A stretch of DNA of 64,000 nucleotides, taken from assembly GCA_036272195.1 (NCBI GenBank), contig DATAZE010000055.1, positions 29,176-93,175 on the forward strand. The letters are read 5' to 3'. The notes beneath the pieces were generated by a model. It made no database searches and was not told where the DNA came from. It saw nothing but the letters and a program-made list of their open reading frames with translations. A program made the translations under genes and the position numbers. This document shows positions 34,020 to 42,635 of the stretch, piece by piece. Position 1 is the stretch's first letter, and each line of letters starts with the position of its first letter. The DNA is from DASXHY01 sp036272195. GTDB lineage: Bacteria > Verrucomicrobiota > Verrucomicrobiia > Limisphaerales > DASXHY01.

Positions 34020-34926
34020 CGCAGGGAGCATCAACGGCCCGCCGGTGGGCCGTTTTTTGCCTGCTTCGCGTTTCACCTGGCCGCACGGGAATCGTTGCGC
34101 TGCGATGTTGTGCTTTGACGTGGATGGCGAAACCACGGCTCTGTCCGAAGATCCTGCGTTCGCGCAACGCCGGACGCTGATGTCCCAATGCGAATACGGG
34201 CCGCGCATCGGCGTGCCGCGATTGCTCGGCCTGCTCGCGCACCTGGAAGTTCCGGCGACATTTTTTGTGCCAGGCTACATCGCTGAGAATCATCCGCGCA
34301 TGATTGAAGCGATTGTCGCGGGCGGCCACGAAATCGGATTGCACGGTTATCTGCATGAGAAGCTTACGCGCCTCACGGAGGTGGAAGAGGAAGCCATACT
34401 TACGCGCAGTCTTGAAATCCTCACGCGGCTGACCGGCTCGCGGCCGGTGGGTTTTCGCGCGCCGTGGTTTGAGATTAATCCATGGACGCCCGCGTTGCTC
34501 GCGCGGCACGAGATTAATTACTGCGCGAGTGAAATGGGCGATGACGTGCCGTATTTTCACGAGAACGGGCTTGTGGAAATTCCCGGCCAATGGCTGCTCG
34601 AAGATTGGGAGCAGTTTGCCTTCAATGCCGAGCCGGCGTGGGGATTTGTTCCCGAGAACTGCGAGAAGGTTTTTGATCTCTGGTGGCGCGAATTCGAAGC
34701 GATGCACGATATGGGCTGCTGTTTTGTCCTGACGCTGCATCCGTGGCTCAGCGGGCGGCCTTCGCGAGTGCGATTGATTGAAGATCTTGTGAACGCGATG
34801 CGCGACAAGGGCAATGTGTGGTTCGCCCGTGGAAATGAGATCGCCAGTTACTTTCGAAAGAATCCGGAGGCGCGCCGGGAGATTGATTTTGACGCAGCCG
34901 AGAACTCCAGCCTTGTCAAAACATGA
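34006..34926 (+). CDS. polysaccharide-deacetylase family amidohydrolase, PuuE-like
   Basis: 306 residues with the NodB-type barrel. Seen are the metal Asp in CFDVDGET, GHEIGLHGYLHE (His ligands) and RAPWFEINPWT, then LTLHPWLSGRP near the end. Within the family it resembles cytoplasmic PuuE-like allantoinases and related amidohydrolases rather than secreted chitin or peptidoglycan deacetylases, and no signal peptide is present. In this cluster it probably hydrolyses a C-N bond of a small nitrogen compound. ATG 34006 has GGAGG 7 bases upstream. GTG 34003 is just before it. It overlaps the Rieske gene (ATGA). Confidence 0.85.
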   Translation: MKLNDAGSINGPPVGRFLPASRFTWPHGNRCAAMLCFDVDGETTALSEDPAFAQRRTLMSQCEYGPRIGVPRLLGLLAHLEVPATFFVPGYIAENHPRMIEAIVAGGHEIGLHGYLHEKLTRLTEVEEEAILTRSLEILTRLTGSRPVGFRAPWFEINPWTPALLARHEINYCASEMGDDVPYFHENGLVEIPGQWLLEDWEQFAFNAEPAWGFVPENCEKVFDLWWREFEAMHDMGCCFVLTLHPWLSGRPSRVRLIEDLVNAMRDKGNVWFARGNEIASYFRKNPEARREIDFDAAENSSLVKT

Positions 34927-36305
34927 GTTCCACCGCCTCCCAATGGAAACGAACTTTCGAGCCGCTTGCTTTTGCACGGCAGCTCAGCACGCGCACCGCG
35001 CAGACACCGATGCCGGTGGCGGAAATTCAACGCGGCATTTGTGAGGCCGGCGCCCGGCCGCTCAACCGCGCCACGACCCTTCCCGCGCAGGCTTACACCA
35101 GCGAGGATTTTTTCGCGTGGGAACTGGACCACGTTCTGCGCCCCGGCTGGCAGTGCGTTGCTCACGTTTCGCAAATTCCGAACGCAGGGGATTTCCTTAA
35201 TCTTGATCTTCTCGGCGAGCCGTTGATTGTCGTGCGCGCGAAGGATGAGTCCATTCGCGTGCTTTCGCGTGTCTGCCCGCATCGCTCGATGGACATCATG
35301 CCGGAAGGTTTCGGCTATGATGGCCACGGCCCCGCTGAGGCGCGCGACGGCAAGGCGGATTGCGGCCATACGAGGCTTTTTCTTTGTCCTTACCACGCGT
35401 GGACGTTCGAGTTGGACGGCCAGCTCAAGGCTTGCCCGGAGATGCACGAAGCAGAAGATTTTTGCCGCGATAAATTTTTCCTGAAACCATTTCGCGCGGA
35501 GGTTTGGCAGGGATTTGTTTTCGTGAATCTCGATGGCAACGCGCCGCCGCTCGCCAACGGGCTGGATGAAATGGCTGCCGACCTCGCGGCGTTCCGCCTG
35601 GAAAAAATGAAACTGGTTATCGCGCGCGAGTGGGATTGCCCGTTCAATTGGAAGGTACTCGCGGAAAATTTCATGGAGAGTTACCACCATCTCGGCATCC
35701 ATCATAAAACGCTTCAGCCGATGATGCCCGCGCGCGACACGTGGACTGAGCAGGAGCGGCGTCATTACGTGCGTTCACATCTGCCTTACAAAGATTCGGT
35801 GAGGGAAGCGTATCAAGAGTTCGAGGCGGCGGGAGATTTTTCCAACGCGCTGCCGCCGTTGCCCGGGCTGAATGACCTGCAAAAATCGGAGTGGGGATTA
35901 TTCCTCGTGCTTCCAACATTCCTGCTCGCGATGGCGCCTGACCGGGTCATCTGGTATCGCTTGCAGCCGCTCGGGCCAGACCGGCTGAAGTTGCTGACGA
36001 CGACGTTGGTGGCGCCGGAAGCGATGGCGCTTCCGAATTTTGAACAGCTTCACGCGCAAACAACGGAGCAACTTACCACGTTTCACCTGGAAGACATGGA
36101 AGTTTGCACGGCTGTGCAGCGTGGTTTTTATGCGAGCGGCTGGCAGCCGGGCCGGCTTAGCCACTTGGAAATGCCGGTGTGGCTTTTTCATCGCTATCTC
36201 GCTGCGCGCATTCGAAATGCCTGGCCTACGGATGACGGGACTGTGGCGGCCAGCCAAAGACCTCGCGCCACCGTGCAACTTTCAAAAGGGGGAGCTGCTC
36301 AATGA
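34923..36305 (+). CDS. Rieske non-heme iron oxygenase, alpha subunit
   Basis: 460 residues. The Rieske cluster ligands are Cys118/His120 (CPHRSMD) and Cys155/His158 (CPYHAW). The 34-residue gap between pairs is about twice the usual length and carries an Asp/Gly/His-rich insert. The catalytic domain has NWKVLAENFMESYHHLGIHH, with His255 and His260 as iron ligands. It resembles choline monooxygenase/aromatic-ring dioxygenase alpha subunits. No ferredoxin or reductase partner is adjacent, so electrons must come from elsewhere. Oxidative N-dealkylation of a substituted guanidine or amine before hydrolysis would fit the cluster, but this is inference. Confidence 0.9.
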   Translation: MSSTASQWKRTFEPLAFARQLSTRTAQTPMPVAEIQRGICEAGARPLNRATTLPAQAYTSEDFFAWELDHVLRPGWQCVAHVSQIPNAGDFLNLDLLGEPLIVVRAKDESIRVLSRVCPHRSMDIMPEGFGYDGHGPAEARDGKADCGHTRLFLCPYHAWTFELDGQLKACPEMHEAEDFCRDKFFLKPFRAEVWQGFVFVNLDGNAPPLANGLDEMAADLAAFRLEKMKLVIAREWDCPFNWKVLAENFMESYHHLGIHHKTLQPMMPARDTWTEQERRHYVRSHLPYKDSVREAYQEFEAAGDFSNALPPLPGLNDLQKSEWGLFLVLPTFLLAMAPDRVIWYRLQPLGPDRLKLLTTTLVAPEAMALPNFEQLHAQTTEQLTTFHLEDMEVCTAVQRGFYASGWQPGRLSHLEMPVWLFHRYLAARIRNAWPTDDGTVAASQRPRATVQLSKGGAAQ

Positions 36306-37135
36306 TGTGCGGGGTTCACGAAAACGTTCCCGGCAGCCGACGTGAAGAGGCTCCAACTCATTTCGAGAAAAGAATGAGTCTCCTCACGTCGGCTGCTACG
36401 GCCGAAAATGAATTTCGCTCGGGGAATGATTGTCCATTGATGGTCGCATTGCCCACGGGGGAATTTATCATGGGCGAGAATGATGGCGACAAGTTTGCCA
36501 ATGATACGGAACGGCCGGCGCATCGCGTCAAAATTTCCGCTCGCTTCGCTTTGGGAAAATTTCCAGTGACCGTTGGCGAATTCCGAAAATTTCGGGAAAG
36601 CCATACGGACGATGAAGGGTTGGATTTGCCGGCCGTTCGTGTTTGCTGGCACGAGGCTGTGGCTTATTGCGATTGGCTCAGCGCACAAACGGGTCGTGAG
36701 TATCGTTTGCCGAGCGAAGCGGAATGGGAATTTTCCTGCCGCGCCGGTTCGCGCGCGCCGTTTGCTGGCGGAGAAGAGATTTCCAACGACGACGCTAATT
36801 TTCTTTATGACGAAAACGGGATGCGCGTTGGAACTGGCCGTCGCACGCCGGTCGGAAGTTTTCCGACCAATCAATTTGGCCTGCACGATATGCACGGGAA
36901 TGTCTGCGAGTGGACGGCAGATGCCTGGCACCCGGACTATCTGGGCGCGCCGGTTGACGGCAGCGCGTGGCTGCGGGGAACTGATTTGCGGCGCGTGATT
37001 CGGGGCGGCGCGTGGGATTATATGCCTCGCCTCTTGCGGAGTTCCTGGCGGGATTGGCGGCTGGCCGAGGAGCGTGCCGATAATATCGGTTTCCGCGTCG
37101 CCACGAGCGATTTGAAAGCCTTTCAAAGCGCATGA
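36302..37135 (+). CDS. SUMF1/formylglycine-generating-enzyme-like protein lacking the catalytic Cys
   Basis: 277 residues. The FGE-sulfatase fold spans about 45-270: PTGEFIMGEND, YRLPSEAEWEFSCRAG, FGLHDMHGNVCEWTADAW, RRVIRGGAWDYMPRLLRSSW, and a final GFRVATS. The two cysteines of true formylglycine-generating enzymes, expected near CRSA, are replaced (RLLRSSWRDWR), so it is not expected to modify sulfatases. EgtB-like non-heme iron chemistry or a binding role is possible. ATG 36302 overlaps the Rieske stop. Its first 25 codons translate a palindromic repeat, so ATG 36374 (MSLLTS) may be used instead. Confidence 0.82.
   Translation: MMCGVHENVPGSRREEAPTHFEKRMSLLTSAATAENEFRSGNDCPLMVALPTGEFIMGENDGDKFANDTERPAHRVKISARFALGKFPVTVGEFRKFRESHTDDEGLDLPAVRVCWHEAVAYCDWLSAQTGREYRLPSEAEWEFSCRAGSRAPFAGGEEISNDDANFLYDENGMRVGTGRRTPVGSFPTNQFGLHDMHGNVCEWTADAWHPDYLGAPVDGSAWLRGTDLRRVIRGGAWDYMPRLLRSSWRDWRLAEERADNIGFRVATSDLKAFQSA
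36332..36398. repeat. palindromic element, family C (copy 1)
   Basis: Left arm GCAGCCGACGTGAAGAGGCT and right arm AGTCTCCTCACGTCGGCTGC are complementary with few mismatches. It lies inside the 5' end of the SUMF1-like gene. A half copy is at 40793-40820. Confidence 0.75.
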
Positions 37136-38013
37136 GCATGGAACTCCAAATTTTCAAAACGCTTTGGGGCCATACCAGCGGCTTCGATGTTGCCCTTGCC
37201 GCCTGCAAGGAAAACGAATTTGACGGCCTTGAAGGTCCGGTTCCGTCGAGTGCCGTGGAGCGCAGTGAGTTCAACAAGAAATTGTCACAGCGCGACCTGA
37301 GCTATATCGCCGAGATTTGCACCGCGGGGAGTTATGTGCCGAACCGGCAGGCGACGGATTTGGAACATCTCGACTCATTTCTACGCCAGGCCGAAGCCGC
37401 CTTGGAATGTGAGCCGCTTTTTTTGAATGTCATTGCGGGGTGTGACGCGTGGAGCATCGAGCAGAGCGTCGAATTTTTTGGGCGGGCCATGACGATCAGC
37501 GAAGACCTGGGAATCATCGCCAGTTTTGAAACGCATCGCAGCCGTTCATTTTTCAATCCGTGGGTGACGCGTGATATTTTGCGCCAGCTGCCGGCGCTTA
37601 AGTTGACGTGTGATTTTTCGCATTGGTGCGTGGTTTGCGAGCGATTGATCGACACCGAGCCGGACGTGATTGCGTTGTGCGCCGAGCGTGCGCATCACGT
37701 CCATGCGCGTGTGGGTTACGATCAAGGCGCGCAAGTGCCGCACCCGGCCGCGCCGGAACATCGGGAGGCCCTCGAAGCGCACGAGCGTTGGTGGGCGCAA
37801 ATCTGGCGCAGCCAGATTATGCGCGGCTTGTCGGTGAGCACGATGACTCCAGAATTTGGCCCGGACGGTTACCTGCACTGCCTGCCTTTCACCGGCGCGC
37901 CGGTCGCCGATCTGGAACAAATCAATGCCTGGATGGCCGAACGGCAACGGCGCCGGTTCGCGGAATGGATCGGTACAGCCAATCAGTTAAACCCCGCGAC
38001 AATAACGAACTGA
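37132..38013 (+). CDS. sugar-phosphate isomerase/epimerase-like TIM-barrel protein
   Basis: 293 residues of the xylose-isomerase-like (AP endonuclease 2) superfamily. Probable divalent-metal ligands are Glu in SFETHRS, Asp in TCDFSHW, His in HVHARVG and Glu in TPEFGP, placed at successive strand ends. Family members isomerise hydroxy-ketones or act as dehydratases on small polyols. The substrate here is unknown, and it is probably a downstream step of the same catabolic route. It begins in a 4-base overlap with the SUMF1-like gene. Confidence 0.82.
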   Translation: MSMELQIFKTLWGHTSGFDVALAACKENEFDGLEGPVPSSAVERSEFNKKLSQRDLSYIAEICTAGSYVPNRQATDLEHLDSFLRQAEAALECEPLFLNVIAGCDAWSIEQSVEFFGRAMTISEDLGIIASFETHRSRSFFNPWVTRDILRQLPALKLTCDFSHWCVVCERLIDTEPDVIALCAERAHHVHARVGYDQGAQVPHPAAPEHREALEAHERWWAQIWRSQIMRGLSVSTMTPEFGPDGYLHCLPFTGAPVADLEQINAWMAERQRRRFAEWIGTANQLNPATITN

Positions 38014-38014
38014 C

Positions 38015-38380
38015 ATGACAACGCTATTTCGCTGGCTCAGCACAATTTTGTTTGTCTCGGCGCTTCTCGCGATGGTGACTTTGCTGACCTCGGATGCCAT
38101 GAATGCCCTGAGTTCGACGCCGCTGCATCGCCGCGCGGGTGCGTTGTCGTTTATGTTGATAGGGGCGTCCTACGTGGCGTTGCAACTTAGCTTGCGCCGA
38201 CCGCGGAGCGAAAAAGTGAAGGCGATTTTACTCGGCATTGCCTTTCTATTTTGGGGGTCGGGACAATTCCTGCCGCCCAGTCCGTGGGCGACCGCGATGG
38301 ATTCCGCGGTGGTGGTCATTTTCGTAGTCGATTTAAGCCTGATAATCATAGAAAGTCTGAAGCGCAGCCATTATGAATAA
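38015..38380 (+). CDS. small membrane protein of unknown function
   Basis: 121 residues with four likely membrane helices (about 10-28, 45-62, 72-90, 95-115) and short loops, ending in a basic KRSHYE. I do not recognise the family. It starts one base after the isomerase stop and overlaps the nickel permease by 8 bases, so it is made with them. A partner of the permease is possible. Confidence 0.7.
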   Translation: MTTLFRWLSTILFVSALLAMVTLLTSDAMNALSSTPLHRRAGALSFMLIGASYVALQLSLRRPRSEKVKAILLGIAFLFWGSGQFLPPSPWATAMDSAVVVIFVVDLSLIIIESLKRSHYE

Positions 38381-39074
38381 TATTGCCAATCATGCCTCTG
38401 CATTGCTGATCATCGCCGCCGGCATCGGCGCTGGTCTCATCCATGTTTTTTCCGGGCCGGACCATCTTGCGGCGATTGCGCCGCTGGCGATGAAACGTCA
38501 ACGCGGCGCGTGGCTGACGGGATTGCGCTGGGGTATGGGCCATGCCTCGGGGGTGGCGTTTGTGGGTATTTTGTCGCTGATATTGCGCGGCGTTTTGCCG
38601 ATAGACCTTATTTCCAACTGGAGCGACCGGCTCGTGGGCGCATTGTTGATCGGCATTGGGTTGTGGACTTTGCGCAAGGCACTGCTCATTCATGCGCATC
38701 CGCATTCGCATGACGGTGACACGCATGCGCACGTGCATATTCACGGTCGTGCGGGCGCGAAGAGCCATGCGGTCAAGCGCCACGTTCACACGCACGCGGC
38801 GTTCGGCATCGGGACACTGCACGGGCTTTCGGGCAGTTCACATTTCCTGGCCATCATTCCGGCGCTGGCCATGCCGTCCACCGCTCTCGCCGTGGTGTAT
38901 TTGGGCTGTTACGGCGCGGGCACTGTGCTGGCGATGATGCTGTTCGCGACAGCGATTAATTCGTTCTCGATGCGTTTCGCCGGCACGGCGAAGGTCTATC
39001 GCGGATTCATGTTTGCCTGTTCGGGCCTGGCGGTCACGATCGGCTGCATCTGGCTTTTTGGATTTGGTTTTTGA
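38373..39074 (+). CDS. ureH: UreH/NicO-type nickel permease
   Basis: 233 residues, about six membrane helices. The nickel-transporter signatures GLIHVFSGPDHLAAIAP near the start and GTLHGLSGSSHFLAI after the middle loop carry the metal-conducting His and Asp. The loop between (about 108-145) is very His-rich (HAHPHSHDGDTHAHVHIHG). It matches UreH-type accessory permeases that feed urease with nickel. It lies directly before ureD. Both urease and, probably, the ureohydrolase need this metal. Confidence 0.88.
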   Translation: MNNIANHASALLIIAAGIGAGLIHVFSGPDHLAAIAPLAMKRQRGAWLTGLRWGMGHASGVAFVGILSLILRGVLPIDLISNWSDRLVGALLIGIGLWTLRKALLIHAHPHSHDGDTHAHVHIHGRAGAKSHAVKRHVHTHAAFGIGTLHGLSGSSHFLAIIPALAMPSTALAVVYLGCYGAGTVLAMMLFATAINSFSMRFAGTAKVYRGFMFACSGLAVTIGCIWLFGFGF

Positions 39075-39082
39075 GGAGCAGT

Positions 39083-39931
39083 ATGAAGCTTTCGGAAAGT
39101 CCAAGCAGCCACGCGAATGCGAAAGGCTGCGCGCATCTGAAGGTGGAACTCGTTTTTGGCGAAAGCACTGCGACATCCGCTTCGGCGACCAGTCCGTTGA
39201 AATTGCTCACGCCGTGTTCGCGCGGCAAGAGTGTATGGGCTTACGCGAGCAACTTCGGCGGCGGCCTGGTGGCGGGGGATGAAACACGATTGGACGTGCA
39301 CGTGGGGCCGGAAGCGCGCTGTTTTTTCGGCACGCAGGCTTCCACCAAGGTTTATCGCAATCCCGCGCAGTTACCGTGTTCGCATACGACTCAGGCAGTG
39401 CTGGAGCGCGGCTCGCTGCTCGTGTTTGCGCCGGATGCAGTGCAGGCCTTTGCCGGTTCGAGTTATCGGCAGCGTCAGGAATTTCATCTCGCGAACGGCG
39501 CCGGACTGGCGCTGGTGGATTGGTTCACGTCCGGCCGGGCCGCGCGCGGCGAGCGCTGGGCATTCGATCATTTTCAAAGCCGCAGCGATGTTTTCATCGA
39601 TGGCCAGAGGGTGTTTGTGGATTCGATCCTGTTGGATGCAGATGACGGCGCGGTCGAATCTCAGCATCGCACCGGGCGGTTCAATTGTTTTGCGATGTTG
39701 CTATTGCTCGGCCCAACGCTTCGCGACGCTGCGGCAAAGTTGATCGCGGAATTTTCTTCGCGGCCGGTCGAGCGGAGCGCGGCGCTCATTGCCAGCGCCA
39801 GTCCCGTGCAAGAAGGCGTGGTGTTGCGCGTGGCGGGTGAGGATGTGGAGAGTGTGAGCCGTGAAATTAAACGGCATTTAAGTTTCCTCGCTGATTTTCT
39901 GGGCGATGATCCGTGGGCGAGAAAGTGGTGA
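39083..39931 (+). CDS. ureD: urease accessory protein UreD
   Basis: 282 residues. The start at 39083 follows GAGGAG by 3-4 bases. It has the UreD/UreH-scaffold signatures ASNFGGGLVAGDETRLDVHV and CFFGTQASTKVYRN, and YRQRQEFHLANGAGLALVDW with FTSGRAARGERW. UreD binds UreF and UreG on apo-urease for nickel insertion. It comes before the structural genes, with a gap of about 105 bases before ureAB. Confidence 0.93.
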   Translation: MKLSESPSSHANAKGCAHLKVELVFGESTATSASATSPLKLLTPCSRGKSVWAYASNFGGGLVAGDETRLDVHVGPEARCFFGTQASTKVYRNPAQLPCSHTTQAVLERGSLLVFAPDAVQAFAGSSYRQRQEFHLANGAGLALVDWFTSGRAARGERWAFDHFQSRSDVFIDGQRVFVDSILLDADDGAVESQHRTGRFNCFAMLLLLGPTLRDAAAKLIAEFSSRPVERSAALIASASPVQEGVVLRVAGEDVESVSREIKRHLSFLADFLGDDPWARKW

Positions 39932-40036
39932 TGAAAGCACCAAGCGCCAACATCCAAGCTCCGGAGAACCACCAAACAGCAATCGCCAATTTTTCACTCG
40001 TAACACAGCGTGTCCCGGACGCTTGGAATTTATAAA
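39932..40036. other. ureD-ureAB spacer
   Basis: 105 bases with a run of CCAA-type words (CACCAAGCGCCAACATCCAA), again of the degenerate word-repeat style. No promoter or terminator is convincing, and no clear ribosome site precedes the ureAB start. Confidence 0.4.
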
Positions 40037-40792
40037 ATGCACCTGACTCCTCGCGAAATTGAAAAACTGATGTTGCATAACGCGGGTTTCCTCGCGCAGA
40101 AACGCCTCGCGCGCGGGCTGCGGCTGAACCATCCCGAAACGGTGGCACTGATTTCCGCGCAGCTTTTGGAATTGGTCCGCGAAGGCAAAAGCGTCGCCGA
40201 ATTGATGAATCTGGGCAGGAAATTTTTGGGCCGCCGGCAAGTCATGTCCGGCGTGCCGGAAATGATTTATGACGTGCAAGTGGAAGGGACATTTCCGGAC
40301 GGGTCAAAGCTCGTGACGGTGCATCATCCGATTGCGAGCGAGGACGGCGATTTGGAACTGGCCTTGCGCGGCAGCTTTCTTCCCGTCCCGGACGTTTCGA
40401 TTTTCAGTTACTTGCCGGAGGAAGGTGAACCGGGCGCGATCGAAGTGCGGGACGGAGAAATTGAACTCAACGCCGGGCGTGCGACGTTTGAATTGCGGGT
40501 GACGAACCTGGGCGACCGACCTATCCAGGTCGGCAGCCATTATCATTTCATCGAAACGAATGCCGCGTTGAAGTTTGATCGCGGCGCGGCTTATGGAAAG
40601 CGGCTGGATATTCCTGCGGGCACCGCAGTCCGGTTCGAGCCGGGCGAAACCAAAACCGTGAAGTTGGTGGAGATTGCCGGAAAAAAAGTGATTCGCGGGG
40701 GCAACAATCTCGCGAGTGGGAAAGTTTCCACGGTGGGGAAGAAAGCGGCGTTGAAGCGAGTGAAGGCAAAGGGATTCGCCGATATTGGATAA
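40037..40792 (+). CDS. ureAB: fused urease gamma-beta subunit
   Basis: 251 residues. About 1-100 is the gamma subunit (MHLTPREIEKLMLHNAGFLA; GRRQVMSGVPEMI) and about 125-235 the beta subunit (PGAIEVRDGEIELNAGR; IQVGSHYHFIETN; RLDIPAGTAVRFEPGE), joined by a short linker. Such fusions are known from Helicobacter and a few others. Most bacteria have separate ureA and ureB. With UreC it forms the urease trimer. The ATG at 40037 starts exactly at the gamma consensus. An earlier in-frame ATG adds nine unlikely residues. Confidence 0.95.
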   Translation: MHLTPREIEKLMLHNAGFLAQKRLARGLRLNHPETVALISAQLLELVREGKSVAELMNLGRKFLGRRQVMSGVPEMIYDVQVEGTFPDGSKLVTVHHPIASEDGDLELALRGSFLPVPDVSIFSYLPEEGEPGAIEVRDGEIELNAGRATFELRVTNLGDRPIQVGSHYHFIETNAALKFDRGAAYGKRLDIPAGTAVRFEPGETKTVKLVEIAGKKVIRGGNNLASGKVSTVGKKAALKRVKAKGFADIG

Positions 40793-40820
40793 GAGCCTCC
40801 TTGCGTCGGCCGCTACGAAA
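40793..40820. repeat. family C palindromic element, half copy
   Basis: GAGCCTCCTTGCGTCGGCCG followed by CTACG matches the right arm of the element at 36332-36398. It fills the ureAB-ureC gap. Confidence 0.6.
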
Positions 40821-40825
40821 ATATT

Positions 40826-42538
40826 ATGCATAAAATGAAACGACGGCATTACGCTGATATGTTTGGGCCGACGACGGGCGACAAGGTTCGCCTGGGCGAC
40901 ACGTCGCTCATCCTCGAAGTGGAAAAGGATTTCACCGTCTACGGCGACGAATGCAAGTTCGGTGGCGGCAAAGTCATCCGCGAAGGCATGGGGCAGGCCG
41001 CGGGCGTGGGCGACAAGGACGCGCTCGATTGCGTGATCACCAACGCATTGGTGGTGGATTGGAGCGGCATCTACAAGGCCGACGTGGGGATTAAAAATGG
41101 TTTCATCAGCGGCATTGGCAAGGCGGGCAATCCGGATGTGATGGTCGGAGTGAGCAAAAATTTGATCATTGGCGTCACGACGGAAGTCATCGCGGGTGAG
41201 GGATTGATTCTGACTGCGGGCGGCCTGGACACGCATATTCATTTTATTTGTCCGCAACAAGCGCATGAGGCGATTGCTGCCGGATTGACTACGATGGTTG
41301 GCGGCGGGACCGGTCCGGCGGTGGGAACATGTGCGACTACCTGCACGCCTGGGTCGTTCAACATGCGGATGATGTTGCAAGCGGTTGATAACTTGCCGCT
41401 CAATTTCGGTTTTACGGGTAAGGGCAACACCGCGATGCCAGCGGGTTTGCGTGAACAAATCCAGGCCGGTGCGATTGGATTGAAACTCCACGAGGATTGG
41501 GGCACGACGCCCGCCGCCATCGATTGCTGCCTGAGAATCGCTGACGACACCGATACGCAGGTGACGATTCATACCGATACGCTGAACGAATCGACTTTCG
41601 TCGAGGGCACTATCGCCGCATTCAAGGGCCGGACGATTCACACATATCATTCGGAAGGCGCGGGCGGCGGGCACGCGCCGGATATTATTCGCATTTGCGG
41701 CGAGCCGAATGTGTTGCCGAGTTCCACCAATCCCACGCGTCCTTACACCGTGAATACGATTGACGAGCACCTGGACATGCTGATGGTTTGCCATCATCTC
41801 GATGCGAATTTGCCGGAGGATGTCGCGTTCGCGGAGAGCCGTATTCGTGGAGAGACCATCGCGGCGGAGGATATTTTGCACGATCTCGGCGCGATCAGCA
41901 TGATGAGTTCGGATTCGCAGGCGATGGGCCGCATCGGCGAAGTCATCACGCGTTCGTGGCAAACCGCCGATAAAATGAAACAGCAGCGTGGGCGGTTACC
42001 AGGCGAAAAAGGCGACAACGACAACTTGCGCATCAAGCGTTACCTCTCGAAATACACCATCAATCCGGCCCTCGCGCACGGCATGGGGCATCTCATTGGC
42101 TCGATTGAAGTCGGCAAACTGGCGGATTTGGTTTTGTGGAAGCCGGCGTTTTTCGGCGCGAAGCCCGAGATGGTCATCAAGGGCGGCGTGATTGCCTGGG
42201 CGCAAATGGGCGATCCCAACGCGAGCATCCCGACGCCGCAACCGGTGTTCATGCGGCCGATGTTCGGCAGCTTTGGCAAGGCGACGGGGCCGTGTTCCAT
42301 CGCTTTCGTGAGCCAGCTTTGCAAAATGAAAAACGTGGCGAAGAATTACGGCTTGAGCAAACGTATTGAAGCGGTGAAAGGCTGCCGCAAAATCAGCAAG
42401 CGTGATTTGAAATGGAATGACGCTCTGCCGAAAATTACCGTGGATCCTGAGACTTACGAGGTCCGCGCGGATGGAGAGTTGCTGACGTGTGAACCGGCGA
42501 AGATGCTGCCGCTGGCGCAACGATACTACTTGTTCTGA
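40826..42538 (+). CDS. ureC: urease alpha (catalytic) subunit
   Basis: 570 residues, the normal length. All nickel ligands are present: His137/His139 (DTHIHF), Lys220 to be carbamylated (GLKLHEDWG), His249, His275 (TYHSEG) and Asp363 (SSDSQAMGR). The mobile flap has Cys322-His323 (MVCHHL). It hydrolyses urea to ammonia and carbamate, closing the route from Urt uptake or from the ureohydrolase. ATGs at 40826 and 40835 are both possible. Confidence 0.98.
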   Translation: MHKMKRRHYADMFGPTTGDKVRLGDTSLILEVEKDFTVYGDECKFGGGKVIREGMGQAAGVGDKDALDCVITNALVVDWSGIYKADVGIKNGFISGIGKAGNPDVMVGVSKNLIIGVTTEVIAGEGLILTAGGLDTHIHFICPQQAHEAIAAGLTTMVGGGTGPAVGTCATTCTPGSFNMRMMLQAVDNLPLNFGFTGKGNTAMPAGLREQIQAGAIGLKLHEDWGTTPAAIDCCLRIADDTDTQVTIHTDTLNESTFVEGTIAAFKGRTIHTYHSEGAGGGHAPDIIRICGEPNVLPSSTNPTRPYTVNTIDEHLDMLMVCHHLDANLPEDVAFAESRIRGETIAAEDILHDLGAISMMSSDSQAMGRIGEVITRSWQTADKMKQQRGRLPGEKGDNDNLRIKRYLSKYTINPALAHGMGHLIGSIEVGKLADLVLWKPAFFGAKPEMVIKGGVIAWAQMGDPNASIPTPQPVFMRPMFGSFGKATGPCSIAFVSQLCKMKNVAKNYGLSKRIEAVKGCRKISKRDLKWNDALPKITVDPETYEVRADGELLTCEPAKMLPLAQRYYLF

Positions 42539-42550
42539 ATCGTGAAAACC

Positions 42551-42635
42551 GGTGGAGAAATGACGAATGCCGAATGGAGGATAACACGACTTTGACGGTC
42601 GATTCTCCATTCGCCATTCGTCATTCATCATTCGA
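42551..42635. repeat. word-repeat palindrome overlapping the start of ureF
   Basis: Left: GAAATGACGAATGCCGAATG. Right: CATTCGCCATTCGTCATTCA, followed by TCATTCG. The arms are made of the words GAATG/CATTC and complement each other. The right arm is translated as the first residues of UreF. Confidence 0.7.
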
